Notes under the pieces: model-generated
Seen by the model: the letters and a program-made list of their open reading frames with translations, nothing else
Database searches by the model: none
What the model was told of the DNA's origin: nothing
Translations under genes and position numbers: made by a program
Shown here: positions 17,879-26,932 of the stretch, one piece after another
Layout: each line of letters begins with the position of its first letter
Numbering within the stretch: position 1 is the first letter of the stretch
Origin: Dyadobacter sp. 50-39
GTDB lineage: Bacteria > Bacteroidota > Bacteroidia > Cytophagales > Spirosomataceae
NCBI GenBank assembly: GCA_001898145.1
Contig: MKSR01000047.1
Span: 372,001-436,000, forward strand
DNA length: 64,000 nt
Direction: 5' to 3'

Positions 17879-19063
17879 ATGATTACGAATTCCGATATAT
17901 TTTCGATGCAGACAGGTGACCAGGTACCTGTAACCACGTATAAGGCTGCCCGGTCAGTTGCCGGGCTTGTGGCCAGTCATTTCGAGCGGCATCATGATGC
18001 GGTTTCCAAATATTACGAGCAGGAACTTGCTCCCCGGCCCGATGCGCGGATCGTTGAAGCGATTATCGATACGACATTCTGGGCGAGCCTTCGCAGGGAA
18101 GAGGGACGTTCACCGAAAGTTTCGATCGCCTATCTACCACCCGAATCTGCCGAGCATCCGCTGATTTTTGCCGAAAAGCTGACGCTGAGCGCCAACACGC
18201 TGACCAAGCTTGCGCCGGCGGTAGAGCGTTCGGGTATTCACCTGGGCGTTTGGCTGGAAGACGGCGAGTTGCGTATTTGGGGCACCACACGGGTAATTCC
18301 GGGTTTGTGTTTCGTACTCGAAGTAATCGAACCGGGAATGCTGGTGGTCAAGCATCGAAGGGTGGAGGGCTTTGGCAAATTTGTGAATGTGGCCGTATTG
18401 AAAGGAGACCAGGTCAAGATTGTTAATGAAGAGAGCCGCAAGGTGAAAGATTGTCCCTCATTGATCAACTCGCTGATGGGATTTTCATCCACTACATTAT
18501 GGAGCGATTACCCAAATCTGCTTGTGCAACTGGCCGCTTCCATGCGCAGCCACGAGCGGGGTGGGATATTGCTGGTAGTTCCCAAAGGTAAAGACCGCTG
18601 GCGCGATTCAATCATCCATCCGATCACTTATGATGTGCAACCGCCATTCTCTGAATTGGCCGACCTGCACCGAAAATATGTAGAGGATCCCAACCCGATC
18701 ACCTGGCAGAACCAGTTCAGCTCGGCTGTCGCCAATATGGCCGGTCTTACAGCCGTTGATGGCGCCACGATCATTAACGACCGTTACGAACTGCTCGCTT
18801 TCGGCGCGAAAATCGGCAGGGCGCAAGGTGCAAAGCCGGTTGAAGAAATCCTGATCACCGAGCCGGTAATCGGCAACGCAGCCATGGTAGTACACCCCGT
18901 GCAGAACGGCGGTACACGGCATTTATCGGCTGCACAGTTCGTCTACGATCAGCGCGATTCCATTGCGTTAGTTGCCTCTCAGGACGGCCGCTTTACCATT
19001 TTTTCATGGTCTAAATGCGAGAATATGGTGCAGGCGCATCGCGTGGACGCGCTGCTGCTATGA
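17879..19063 (+). CDS. DisA_N/DAC-domain protein (diadenylate cyclase-like) with N-terminal sensor-like domain
   Basis: The protein has 394 residues from ATG 17879; a GTG at 17804 is a possible longer start. The last ~130 residues match the diadenylate cyclase fold: a DGA motif in LTAVDGATIINDRYELLAFG, then a GTRH motif in NGGTRHLSAAQFVYDQRD and the strand IALVASQDGRFTIFSW. Canonical cyclases read GTRHR; here Leu replaces the second Arg. The first ~250 residues resemble the DACNV-type sensor domain described with such cyclases (from memory of the family). Product would be c-di-AMP from two ATP, cytoplasmic; no membrane helix. It converges on dinB with a 6-base overlap of ends. Activity is unproven. 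Confidence 0.8.
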   Translation: MITNSDIFSMQTGDQVPVTTYKAARSVAGLVASHFERHHDAVSKYYEQELAPRPDARIVEAIIDTTFWASLRREEGRSPKVSIAYLPPESAEHPLIFAEKLTLSANTLTKLAPAVERSGIHLGVWLEDGELRIWGTTRVIPGLCFVLEVIEPGMLVVKHRRVEGFGKFVNVAVLKGDQVKIVNEESRKVKDCPSLINSLMGFSSTTLWSDYPNLLVQLAASMRSHERGGILLVVPKGKDRWRDSIIHPITYDVQPPFSELADLHRKYVEDPNPITWQNQFSSAVANMAGLTAVDGATIINDRYELLAFGAKIGRAQGAKPVEEILITEPVIGNAAMVVHPVQNGGTRHLSAAQFVYDQRDSIALVASQDGRFTIFSWSKCENMVQAHRVDALLL

Positions 19064-20185
19064 TCCGAACGGGAAGAGTTCGAGCTGCTCAGGATCCTTG
19101 TATTTACGGGACCTGACCTCCGGTTCATGGAAGTTGGAAAGTGAAATCCCGAGCAGCCGCACCGCTTTTTGTTCCATATCGAGCTTTTCCAGCAGTTGCT
19201 TGGCAGTGTCGGTAATGGTGTCCAGGTCGCCGATCGGATGGGCGAAGGAATGATTTCGGGTGATTTGGGTAAAATCACTGAACTTGACTTTCAACGTGAC
19301 TGTCCGGCCCTTCAACTGATTTTTTTCAAGGCGATTGGCAACCGTTACGCCAATGCGGTCAAGCTCCTTATTCATTTCTTCGGGTGTGGTAAGGTCGTAG
19401 GTGAACGTGTCCTCGGCGCCCAGTGATTTTGTCTCCCGGTGCGTTTGTACCTCACGGTCATCGATCCCCCGCACGATTCGGTAAAAAAAATGTCCTGTTT
19501 TTCCAAAATGGCTGACTAGCTCTTCTTCCGTGAGTTTTTTCAGGTCACAACCTCTGAATAGCTGCATTCCTTTCATTTTGTCAGCTGTAACTTTCCCTAC
19601 GCCATGAAACTTTTCAACGGGCAGCTGATCCATGAAGCTTTCTATTTTGGAAGGGCCAATGAAGGTCAGGCCATCAGGTTTATTGATATCCGAAGCGATT
19701 TTAGCGACAAACTTATTGACCGACACGCCCGCAGAAGCAGTCAGATTCAGCTCGTCCCTGATGGACTGCTTGATCTGCCTTGCAATATCCATCGCTGAAC
19801 CAATACCCATTTTGTCATTGGTCACATCCAGATAGGCCTCGTCCAGTGAAAGCGGCTCGATCAGGTCTGTGTACCGCGAAAAAATCTCTCGGATGCTTCT
19901 GGAAACGGCTTTATAGACCTCGAATCGCGGATGGACAAATATGATTTGAGGACAGAGTTGAATGGCCTGCCGGGACGGCATCGCCGACCGCACCCCAAAT
20001 TTACGCGCCTCGTAGCTGGCCGTTGCTACCACACCGCGGCCAGTGGGGGACCCCCCGACAGCCAACGGTTTGCCGCGGTATTCTGGAAAATCGCGCTGCT
20101 CTACCGACGCGTAGAAGGCATCCATATCTATATGGATGATCTTGCGGACCGGCTTGACGTAGGAGGCTTCCTGCATAAACAGCAA
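19058..20185 (-). CDS. dinB: DNA polymerase IV (Y-family translesion polymerase)
   Basis: The protein has 375 residues, slightly longer than the E. coli enzyme (351). Catalytic carboxylates are in IHIDMDAFYASVEQ (Asp20, Asp22) and SLDEAYLDV (Asp115, Glu116). Helix-hairpin-helix motif VEKFHGVGKVTADKMKG and the little-finger domain (SLGAEDTFTYDL, NSFAHP-like region) follow. The C-terminal end QLELFPF (367-373) fits the beta-clamp-binding motif QxxLF. It copies past damaged bases. It is a single gene, convergent with the diadenylate-cyclase-like gene. No LexA-type box was recognised in the 148 bases upstream. Confidence 0.96.
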   Translation of the reverse strand: MLFMQEASYVKPVRKIIHIDMDAFYASVEQRDFPEYRGKPLAVGGSPTGRGVVATASYEARKFGVRSAMPSRQAIQLCPQIIFVHPRFEVYKAVSRSIREIFSRYTDLIEPLSLDEAYLDVTNDKMGIGSAMDIARQIKQSIRDELNLTASAGVSVNKFVAKIASDINKPDGLTFIGPSKIESFMDQLPVEKFHGVGKVTADKMKGMQLFRGCDLKKLTEEELVSHFGKTGHFFYRIVRGIDDREVQTHRETKSLGAEDTFTYDLTTPEEMNKELDRIGVTVANRLEKNQLKGRTVTLKVKFSDFTQITRNHSFAHPIGDLDTITDTAKQLLEKLDMEQKAVRLLGISLSNFHEPEVRSRKYKDPEQLELFPFGS

Positions 20186-20333
20186 TTTTTTCGTAGTGAG
20201 ATTTCCCTGCCAATTAAAAACAAATTAAATAACATTGCATTCGCATCACGCGGCACTTTTTTTTCGTAGTAGGTGAGTAAATCAGCTGTAACCGGCCGGC
20301 AAATCATTTTACCCAGTTCCTCAGAAAACTTCG

Positions 20334-22475
20334 ATGCGACATACTATACCATTTTTCAAATCCTTTTTTGTCTTTCTACTTCTTCTCCACGTAAGCGCTG
20401 GCGCTGTGCAGGCCCAGGATCGCTGCGCGTCGATGGATCTGCTGCAAAAGCGGTTTACCGATAAACCGGCCCTCAAACTGATGTTTGATCAGCGGGAGCT
20501 GCGTCTGAAACAACTTATCAGCGAACGCATCGCTTCGGGCAAATCGATGCGTACAACCGGCCTTGTGACCATTCCGGTGGTATTTCACGTGGTGCTTAGC
20601 AGGCAGTCGATGGTGACCGACGCGCAGATAATGGCCCAGCTTGATACTATCAACAAGGATTATGCAGGCACGAATGCAGGAGCAGAGAAGGTCCCATCTC
20701 ACTTCAAATCGCTGTTCGGCCAATCGGGCATTCAGTTTTGCCTCGCCCAGCGCACGCCCAATGATGCGCCTTCGACAGGGATTGTGCGCTACACGACTAC
20801 GCGAAGTTCATTTGATTACACCAACAATCAGGTGAAACACGCCGAGTCCGGCGGCGCCGATGCATGGGATACCGATAAATACCTTAACATCTGGGTCTGC
20901 GACCTCTCCGGCACTACATTAGGTTATGCCACCTTCCCGGATGACGGTGTTAAAGACGAGCAGGGCGTGGCGATCGACTACGCTTCCTTGCCCAACGGGG
21001 CTGCCGCCGGATTCAACCAGGGAAAAACATTGACCCACGAAATAGGACATTATTTCAACCTGTACCACATCTGGGGGGACGACAACGGTTCGTGTGCAGG
21101 CAGCGACCAGGTAGACGATACGCCCAACCAGAGCAATAGCACCACCAGCTGCCAGACCGGCATCGTTACCGACCGCTGTACTACTACCTCGCCGGGTATT
21201 ATGTACCAGAATTACATGGACTACACCCCCGATGCCTGCCTTTTCATGTTCACCAGAATGCAGGTCGCCAGAATGGAGACCGCCTTTAGTACCTACCGTT
21301 CACTGCTGGCGATGTCCAATGGGTGTACGCCGGTAGATGTCAAGAAAAAAGACGCATCCCTGAAAGCGATCCGTCAACCAGCGCAACGCATTTGTAGCAA
21401 TACCTTAGCTCCGCAAGTCACATTGGTGAACCGGGGCAGCGAAACGCTTACCTCGCTCACCATCCATGCGGTGATCGATAACGGAGCCGTACAAAATTTC
21501 GGCTGGACAGGCTCGTTGGCGACTTATGCGGAGCAAACCGTAACATTGCCCGCTCTGACGGCGCCAGAGGGTAATCATGTCCTGAGTATCTACACATCGA
21601 ATCCGAATGGTTCGGCCGATGAAGATACGTCCAACGATGCGCTCAGCCTTGACTTTATCTATTACGAGCCGTTCGCGGCCCCTGTAAGAGAAGGCTTTGA
21701 AGGGCTGTTTCCGCCTCAGGGATGGGACATCGTGAACGAAGACGGCGGCTCGACCTGGGAAAAGACGACTTCGGCTTCGAAAACCGGCGGCGCTTCGGTG
21801 AAGATCGCCAACTTCGGCAACCAGGTGGTGGGGCAGCGCGATTACCTGCGTTCGCCCACGGTAAACATCGCAGGTGTGGATTCGGCCTTTGTATCGTTCC
21901 AGGTGGCAGCCGCAACGTATACCAGCACTTCCACACAGGGTAATGTGTGGGATACCCTGCAGGTGCTGATTAGTACAGATTGCGGACAGACTTACACAAG
22001 TATCTACAAAAAATGGGGATCCAGCCTGATTACCCGTAGCGCGGCCACGCGGACCGCATTTACGCCCGGCGTGAATGAATGGCGGCGCGAAGAGATAAAC
22101 ATAGGCAGCTTTATTGGCCAGGGTGAGATTCTGGTGGCTTTCCTGAATACCAATGGCAATGAAAACGATATTTACCTGGATGATATCAATATCAGGACCG
22201 TCACTGTGAACCCGAACTTGAAAGAAGCGGGCTTCCTGGTGACCCCGAATCCGACCAACGGCGTGATGTCTGTACAGTTCTACCCGCACCCCGCGAAGCT
22301 GAAATCGGTCTCGATCTATAATGTATCCGGACAAAAGGTGCGGGAAACCCTGATCACCGGCGAAGTAGCGTTCAATATCTACAATTTTGACCTGACTGCT
22401 TCCCCCGCCGGGTTGTATGTTATCAAAGCGGAGTTCGAGGACCGTGTGCTGACGAAGAAGATTGTGAAGAACTAG
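20334..22475 (+). CDS. Secreted pappalysin-like M43 zinc metalloprotease with T9SS C-terminal sorting domain
   Basis: The protein has 713 residues. The signal peptide ends near VQAQD. The propeptide-like region is followed by a metzincin domain: HEIGHYFNLYHIWGD has three zinc-binding His (235, 239, 245) and catalytic Glu236, and the Met-turn is near YMDYTPDACLFMFT. Then come a CARDB-like beta domain (about 345-440) and a jelly-roll choice-of-anchor/MAM-like domain (about 445-620). The last ~75 residues (VTPNPTNGVMSVQFYP to VLTKKIVKN) are a Por-secretion tail, so it crosses the outer membrane by type IX secretion and is released or surface-bound. It degrades proteins outside the cell. A TGAATGA-bordered repeat follows the gene. 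Confidence 0.93.
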   Translation: MRHTIPFFKSFFVFLLLLHVSAGAVQAQDRCASMDLLQKRFTDKPALKLMFDQRELRLKQLISERIASGKSMRTTGLVTIPVVFHVVLSRQSMVTDAQIMAQLDTINKDYAGTNAGAEKVPSHFKSLFGQSGIQFCLAQRTPNDAPSTGIVRYTTTRSSFDYTNNQVKHAESGGADAWDTDKYLNIWVCDLSGTTLGYATFPDDGVKDEQGVAIDYASLPNGAAAGFNQGKTLTHEIGHYFNLYHIWGDDNGSCAGSDQVDDTPNQSNSTTSCQTGIVTDRCTTTSPGIMYQNYMDYTPDACLFMFTRMQVARMETAFSTYRSLLAMSNGCTPVDVKKKDASLKAIRQPAQRICSNTLAPQVTLVNRGSETLTSLTIHAVIDNGAVQNFGWTGSLATYAEQTVTLPALTAPEGNHVLSIYTSNPNGSADEDTSNDALSLDFIYYEPFAAPVREGFEGLFPPQGWDIVNEDGGSTWEKTTSASKTGGASVKIANFGNQVVGQRDYLRSPTVNIAGVDSAFVSFQVAAATYTSTSTQGNVWDTLQVLISTDCGQTYTSIYKKWGSSLITRSAATRTAFTPGVNEWRREEINIGSFIGQGEILVAFLNTNGNENDIYLDDINIRTVTVNPNLKEAGFLVTPNPTNGVMSVQFYPHPAKLKSVSIYNVSGQKVRETLITGEVAFNIYNFDLTASPAGLYVIKAEFEDRVLTKKIVKN

Positions 22476-22487
22476 GAGGGGGAATTT

Positions 22488-22567
22488 TGAATGATTGAAT
22501 GATTGAATATTTTTTGTTCTGAATACTGACTATTCAATCATTCAAAATTTGGTCATTCAATCATTAA
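22488..22567. repeat. TGAATGA-bordered intergenic inverted-repeat element, copy 1
   Basis: The left arm has tandem TGAATGATTGAATGATTGAA; the right arm has ATTCAATCATTCA and TCATTCAATCATTA. The arms can pair into a long hairpin across a short T-rich centre. It lies between two convergent genes and its right end touches the stop of the gene at 22569. It has the same arms as copies at 34562-34683 and 38991-39197. Confidence 0.75.
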
Positions 22568-22568
22568 A

Positions 22569-22964
22569 CTAATATATCCGCTTCACTACCACCTTGCTGT
22601 TCGTCTGGGAAACGGCGAATTCCTTCGCATTTTCGTTGGGTGGCGCTATAAAAATCTGCTTTTTCTTCTTGCCATCGGTATTGACCCAGTTCGCGGAGTA
22701 AATTTCCGGGAGCTGGCCGGTGTAGATGGGGTGGTGGTCGGAATACATAAACACCTCTTCCTGCTCATAAGCCGTTTCGAGGTCACTTCCTTCAATTACA
22801 TCGCAGATTATTTTCAAACCGCCGGTTTCATCTTCAACCAGACCTTTAATGCGGGCTTTGCCGTAAAAAGGATCCTCTTCAAATTCCCACTGGATGTAGT
22901 ATTCGATTACGTTTCCGATCTGAGACTCAATGTAGTCGGCGGTTAGCAGTTGTTCCTGGCGCAT
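22569..22964 (-). CDS. Conserved-looking hypothetical protein
   Basis: The protein has 131 residues from ATG 22964; a start at 23003 would add 13 residues. A strong promoter at 23034-23063 allows either start. It has no signal peptide or membrane helix. Sequence highlights: IGNVIEYYIQWEFEEDPFYG, LKIICDVIEGSDLETAYEQEEVFMYSDHHP, KKKKQIFIAPPNENAKEF. It is rich in acidic and aromatic residues and probably a small beta-barrel-like or SH3-like cytoplasmic protein; I do not recognise a named family. It stands alone, convergent with the metalloprotease gene. Confidence 0.7.
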   Translation of the reverse strand: MRQEQLLTADYIESQIGNVIEYYIQWEFEEDPFYGKARIKGLVEDETGGLKIICDVIEGSDLETAYEQEEVFMYSDHHPIYTGQLPEIYSANWVNTDGKKKKQIFIAPPNENAKEFAVSQTNSKVVVKRIY

Positions 22965-23033
22965 GGTCGAAGTTGGTTTTTTACACTCCTTAAAACTTGG
23001 CAAAATTCAAACCCGCCCCATTGGGCGTTTTGA

Positions 23034-23063
23034 CAAATGTAATCGGAAGCAGGATGTTTCCAA
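23034..23063 (-). promoter_or_regulatory. Bacteroidota-type promoter for the 131-residue hypothetical gene
   Basis: On the minus strand, TTG (23063-23061), 19 bases, then TACATTTG (23041-23034). This matches the TTG-N19-TAnnTTTG consensus exactly. The predicted RNA start is near 23028, giving a leader of about 60 bases to the ATG at 22964. Confidence 0.7.
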
Positions 23064-23296
23064 AAATTATAGGACGCGTTTGATAGATATTTGAAAAATT
23101 ACCATCAAGCGGGCATTTGAGCCGATCAGGGCTCTTGGAGAGACTTCATTCATATAGGTGCGTAGGTTACGGGCGTAAATGGAATTCGATTTAACAGTGT
23201 AGAAAAGTTATGACCTGAATGAGTGACTTTTTGTGCACTAAGGGGAACATAGCGGTATGGTTTTTGTCTCATGGCGGCTAAGTAACTTTCATTATC

Positions 23297-23311
23297 CGGG
23301 GTATTACCCCG
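23297..23311. promoter_or_regulatory. Palindrome CGGGGTATTACCCCG ahead of susC
   Basis: Five-bp GC arms around TATTA, ending 19 bases before the SusC start codon. It may be an operator or a leader hairpin over the ribosome-binding region. The remainder of the 366-base gap 22965-23330 holds the minus-strand promoter above and nothing else I can name; no clear TAnnTTTG box faces the SusC gene. Confidence 0.4.
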
Positions 23312-23330
23312 TCATTTAGCCAACATTGAT

Positions 23331-26300
23331 ATGAGAAAAACTCAACGAGTCAATGAGCCTGTGCCTTGTTCGGTCCCGCTCATTTTCCTGAGGATCGGTT
23401 TCTTGCTGTTACTATTCTCGGGCCCTGTTACCCGAAGCAGCGCACAGCAAGCCGGGCCGGACTCAACCCGAAAAACCAAGCCCGACACGCTCGCCAACCC
23501 GGTCCCAAAGCCTGATCCGGCATCGACCCGACCGGCATCCGATACCCTCCCCAAGCCTCGCAATACCACCGATTCTGCATCCAAATCCTCCTCTTCGCCA
23601 TTGGTGAAACCCACGCAGAACTTTGACCCGCTGGTCAAACCAGCCCCTCAAAAAGATTCCTTAAACCAACCAGGCGCAGCCAGGACCGATAGTGCAGCGA
23701 AAGCAGCAACGCCTCCCGGAGCAACGGCTCCCGGAGCAACGGCTCCCGGAGCAGCAGCTCCGGCACAGCAAAGCCAGCAGCTAACGCCCGATTCGGCCAC
23801 CGCGCAGAAGCCCGTGCAGGGAGGTATCACTGACGCTGGCCCCGATGCGCGCGAGATCAAAGGGGTCGTCAAAGACGAAAAGGGCATTGGAATGCCTGGT
23901 GTGGCTGTTTTAGTGAAAGGGACACAGATTCAGGCGATCACCGAGCCAGACGGTTCCTTCCTGATGAAAGTGCCTGCCAAAGGCGGTATATTGGTGTACA
24001 GCTTCGTAGGGTTCACCACCAAAGAAGTACCCATTACCGGTCTGACAACCTACAACGCGCAACTGATCCCGGAAGCGAAGGCACTGAAAGAGGTCGTTGT
24101 CGTAGGATACGGTGCGCAGAGCAAGCGAGACCTGGCAAGTTCAACGTCCAGGGTAGCTTCCCAGGAATATAAATCGGCAGTGATCAACACGATAGATCAG
24201 GCCATCCAGGGCAGGGCTACCGGCGTTCAGGTCGTAGAGAGTTCCGGAGAGCCCGGCGCTGCCGCCGTGGTCAGGATACGTGGTAACAATTCCCTGAGCG
24301 GAAACAACGAACCGCTTTACGTGATCGATGGATTTCCAATGCCGCCTTACCGTGAGGCAGGTGCCAACTTCTACGGATCCTATACACAAAATGGCTTGTA
24401 CGGCATCAACCCGAACGACATCGAAAGTATGGAGATTTTGAAAGATGCCTCAGCGACAGCTATTTATGGATCGAGAGGTGCGAATGGCGTGATCCTGATT
24501 ACGACCAAGTCGGGCAAGCGGGGAGAAGGCCGCGTCGAGTTGGTCAATAAGACGTCTTTCGGACAGGTCGCCAATCCGATCCGGATGATGAATTCCCGGC
24601 AATATGCAGAGGTGATCAACGAGAGCTTCCGGGTTTCGGACCGTAATCCGCCGTTCGAGAACCTGGATAGCGCCATGACCAACACCGACTGGGTGGATGC
24701 CATTACCCAGCCAAGCTTCCGTCAGGATATCACGCTGAGCCTTTCAGGAGGAAGTCCCAAATCCTCCTATTACATATCGGGGAATTATCTCAAAGACAAG
24801 GGTACCATCATTAATTCGAATAACGACCGTGCAAGCCTGCGGGTAAACCTGAACAATGAGATCAACGACTGGTATACCGTCAAAGGGCAGTTATCATTCA
24901 GCCGGCAGAAAACCAACCGGGCCGTAACAGCCTCACGCGCCTGGCCGAGTTCGGGCGGGCTCATGGACGGTCTGCGTGCTGCGCCTACACTGGAAGTCGA
25001 CTATCTGGGAAACAACAGCCTGGGGATTCCGAATTATCAGGGCTACTATTTTTCCAACCCGTACAATGAGCTGATGGCCAAAACAGACGTGACGCAAAGC
25101 GATTATTCGATTTTGAATATTGAAAACTATTTCAAGATCGCCAGCGGCCTGCAATTGGTCGTGAGCCTGGCAGGCAACCAGAATCTCACACGCAGGAAGG
25201 TGTTTCTTCCGCCATCCACCGCAGAAGGTAATCAGGTGAAGGGAAAGGGAAGCAATAACACGGCGAACACATACAGCTACAACTTCAATTCGTATCTCCA
25301 ATATGAAAAGACCTTCCGGAAAAACCACTATCTCAATACGACATTGGGTGTGGAATATAACGACCAGACTGTTGAATTCCTCACCACTAACTCTTCTGGC
25401 TTCGCGGTACCTTTTTTCGGCGTCGATAATATCGGTAGCGCCTCATCACAGGTGATTGGTTCATTTAAGGAAAAGCGCATTTTGCAATCGGGTTTCCTAC
25501 GTGCCAACTATTCTTTTAAAGGCAGGTACGTGCTCAATGCGTCGGTGCGGGCGGACGGCGCTTCCGCATTTGCAGCCAATAAGAAGTATGGCATATTCCC
25601 GGCGGTAGCGCTGGCCTGGAACCTTGATCAGGAGGAATTTATGAAAGGCGTCACTTTTATCTCCAATACAAAGTTCCGCGCTTCCTATGGTGAAACGGGC
25701 AGCCAGGCGATCTCGCCGTATTCATCGCTCTCGCTGTATAGCGCCGGTTTCTATGAAATGGGCCCCGGCGGTGATGGAGCTGTGATCAACACAGGGGTAT
25801 TTCCCAACACAATCGCCAATCCTAACCTGTCCTGGGAACGGACGCGCCAGTTTAATGTCGGAATAGATTTCAATGCGGCCAAAGACAGGATCGTGCTGAG
25901 CTTCGATTACTATAATAAAGTGACCTCCGACCTGTTGCAACCACGCAAGGTCCCTACCCAATCAGGTGTAGGAACGATCATCGATAACTACGGAACGATG
26001 CGGAACCGCGGCGTGGAGCTTAGCATTCAGGGCAATATCATCCAGAAAAAGAATGTCACTTATTCGACGCGATTGAACCTGTCCCGCAATGTGAACACGC
26101 TTATCGACCTGGGCGAACGCACCCAGCCCGACTACGTCAGCATCAACGGTAACCTTTTGGGCGGGGTGTCAGGCATCCTGATCCCTGGTCAGGAAGTAGG
26201 CCAATTCTTCGGTTACCGCGTCGACGGCCTGAGCCAACAGGGCGATTTCGATAGCGATGGTAACCCAAAATTCCCGACTTTCGAAGGTCCAAGACCGGCG

Positions 26301-26909
26301 GGATCAAAAGGAAGCCCGCTGTATGGAGCCTGGAAGTATTCGGATGTGAACGGCGATGGCATCATCACTGCCGATGACAGGGTAATATTAGGTAAGTCAA
26401 CACCCGACTTCACTTTCGGATGGAGCCATGACTTTACCTGGAAGAACTTTGCCGTCAACGCATTGTTTACCGGATCTGTCGGAAATGATGTGCTCAACCT
26501 CACCCGTTTTTATATCAGCAATGGTGTTGTTGACTACGGCGGGGTAGGGTTCAATCAGTCCGAAGAATGGTTCCAGAACCGATATACCGATGCCAGGCCG
26601 CATAACAATCCGAAATATCCGGGTGTGCAGCGAGGCATTGCCTCCGGGGACATCAACTCGGTGATGCTGGAAGACGGTAGTTTTGCCCGTCTGAAAATGC
26701 TCACCGTTTCGTATACCTTCCCAAGACTTGGCCCGGTGCAAAATCCACGGCTTTTTGTTACAGGTACCAATCTGTGGACCTTGACCAGATACTCCGGTTT
26801 CGATCCGGAAGTGAGCTCCTATGCACAATCGCTGCTGCAGCAAGGTATCGATTACGGAGCCTATCCTGCTCAACGCTCTTACACCATCGGGTTCTCCTGC
26901 AATTTCTAA
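23331..26909 (+). CDS. SusC/RagA TonB-dependent outer-membrane transporter with long Pro/Ala-rich N-terminal linker
   Basis: The protein has 1192 residues. The signal peptide ends near SSAQQ (residue 39). About 140 residues of low-complexity Pro/Thr/Ala/Lys sequence follow (with PGATA repeats near residues 130-142), which is unusual. Then comes a CarboxypepD_reg-like domain (EIKGVVKDEKGIGMPGVAVLVKG, about 182-260), the TonB box/plug start VVVVGYGAQSKRDL, plug motifs VRIRGNNSLSGNNEPLYVIDG and ILKDASATAIYGSRGANGVILITTK, and a 22-strand barrel ending RSYTIGFSCNF. It imports a bulky substrate with its SusD partner, 23 bases downstream. The substrate is unproven; the linked nucleotidase genes hint at phosphoesters. 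Confidence 0.95.
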   Translation: MRKTQRVNEPVPCSVPLIFLRIGFLLLLFSGPVTRSSAQQAGPDSTRKTKPDTLANPVPKPDPASTRPASDTLPKPRNTTDSASKSSSSPLVKPTQNFDPLVKPAPQKDSLNQPGAARTDSAAKAATPPGATAPGATAPGAAAPAQQSQQLTPDSATAQKPVQGGITDAGPDAREIKGVVKDEKGIGMPGVAVLVKGTQIQAITEPDGSFLMKVPAKGGILVYSFVGFTTKEVPITGLTTYNAQLIPEAKALKEVVVVGYGAQSKRDLASSTSRVASQEYKSAVINTIDQAIQGRATGVQVVESSGEPGAAAVVRIRGNNSLSGNNEPLYVIDGFPMPPYREAGANFYGSYTQNGLYGINPNDIESMEILKDASATAIYGSRGANGVILITTKSGKRGEGRVELVNKTSFGQVANPIRMMNSRQYAEVINESFRVSDRNPPFENLDSAMTNTDWVDAITQPSFRQDITLSLSGGSPKSSYYISGNYLKDKGTIINSNNDRASLRVNLNNEINDWYTVKGQLSFSRQKTNRAVTASRAWPSSGGLMDGLRAAPTLEVDYLGNNSLGIPNYQGYYFSNPYNELMAKTDVTQSDYSILNIENYFKIASGLQLVVSLAGNQNLTRRKVFLPPSTAEGNQVKGKGSNNTANTYSYNFNSYLQYEKTFRKNHYLNTTLGVEYNDQTVEFLTTNSSGFAVPFFGVDNIGSASSQVIGSFKEKRILQSGFLRANYSFKGRYVLNASVRADGASAFAANKKYGIFPAVALAWNLDQEEFMKGVTFISNTKFRASYGETGSQAISPYSSLSLYSAGFYEMGPGGDGAVINTGVFPNTIANPNLSWERTRQFNVGIDFNAAKDRIVLSFDYYNKVTSDLLQPRKVPTQSGVGTIIDNYGTMRNRGVELSIQGNIIQKKNVTYSTRLNLSRNVNTLIDLGERTQPDYVSINGNLLGGVSGILIPGQEVGQFFGYRVDGLSQQGDFDSDGNPKFPTFEGPRPAGSKGSPLYGAWKYSDVNGDGIITADDRVILGKSTPDFTFGWSHDFTWKNFAVNALFTGSVGNDVLNLTRFYISNGVVDYGGVGFNQSEEWFQNRYTDARPHNNPKYPGVQRGIASGDINSVMLEDGSFARLKMLTVSYTFPRLGPVQNPRLFVTGTNLWTLTRYSGFDPEVSSYAQSLLQQGIDYGAYPAQRSYTIGFSCNF
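23711..23755 (+). repeat. Three tandem 15-bp units inside the SusC linker
   Basis: Near-identical units of GGCTCCCGGAGCAAC encode PGATA/PGAAA pentapeptides. In-frame tandem units like these can change in number by slippage without breaking the frame. Confidence 0.8.
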
Positions 26910-26932
26910 TGTACCTATTGCATCTGACAAAC

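Noticed and set aside
21405-22334. 309-residue antisense frame inside the metalloprotease gene
   Set aside because: Shadow frame of a well-supported gene; no family features and no start context.
23250-23263. TATGGTTTTTG as a promoter box for SusC
   Set aside because: Spacing within the box does not fit TAnnTTTG and no TTG lies at the right distance.
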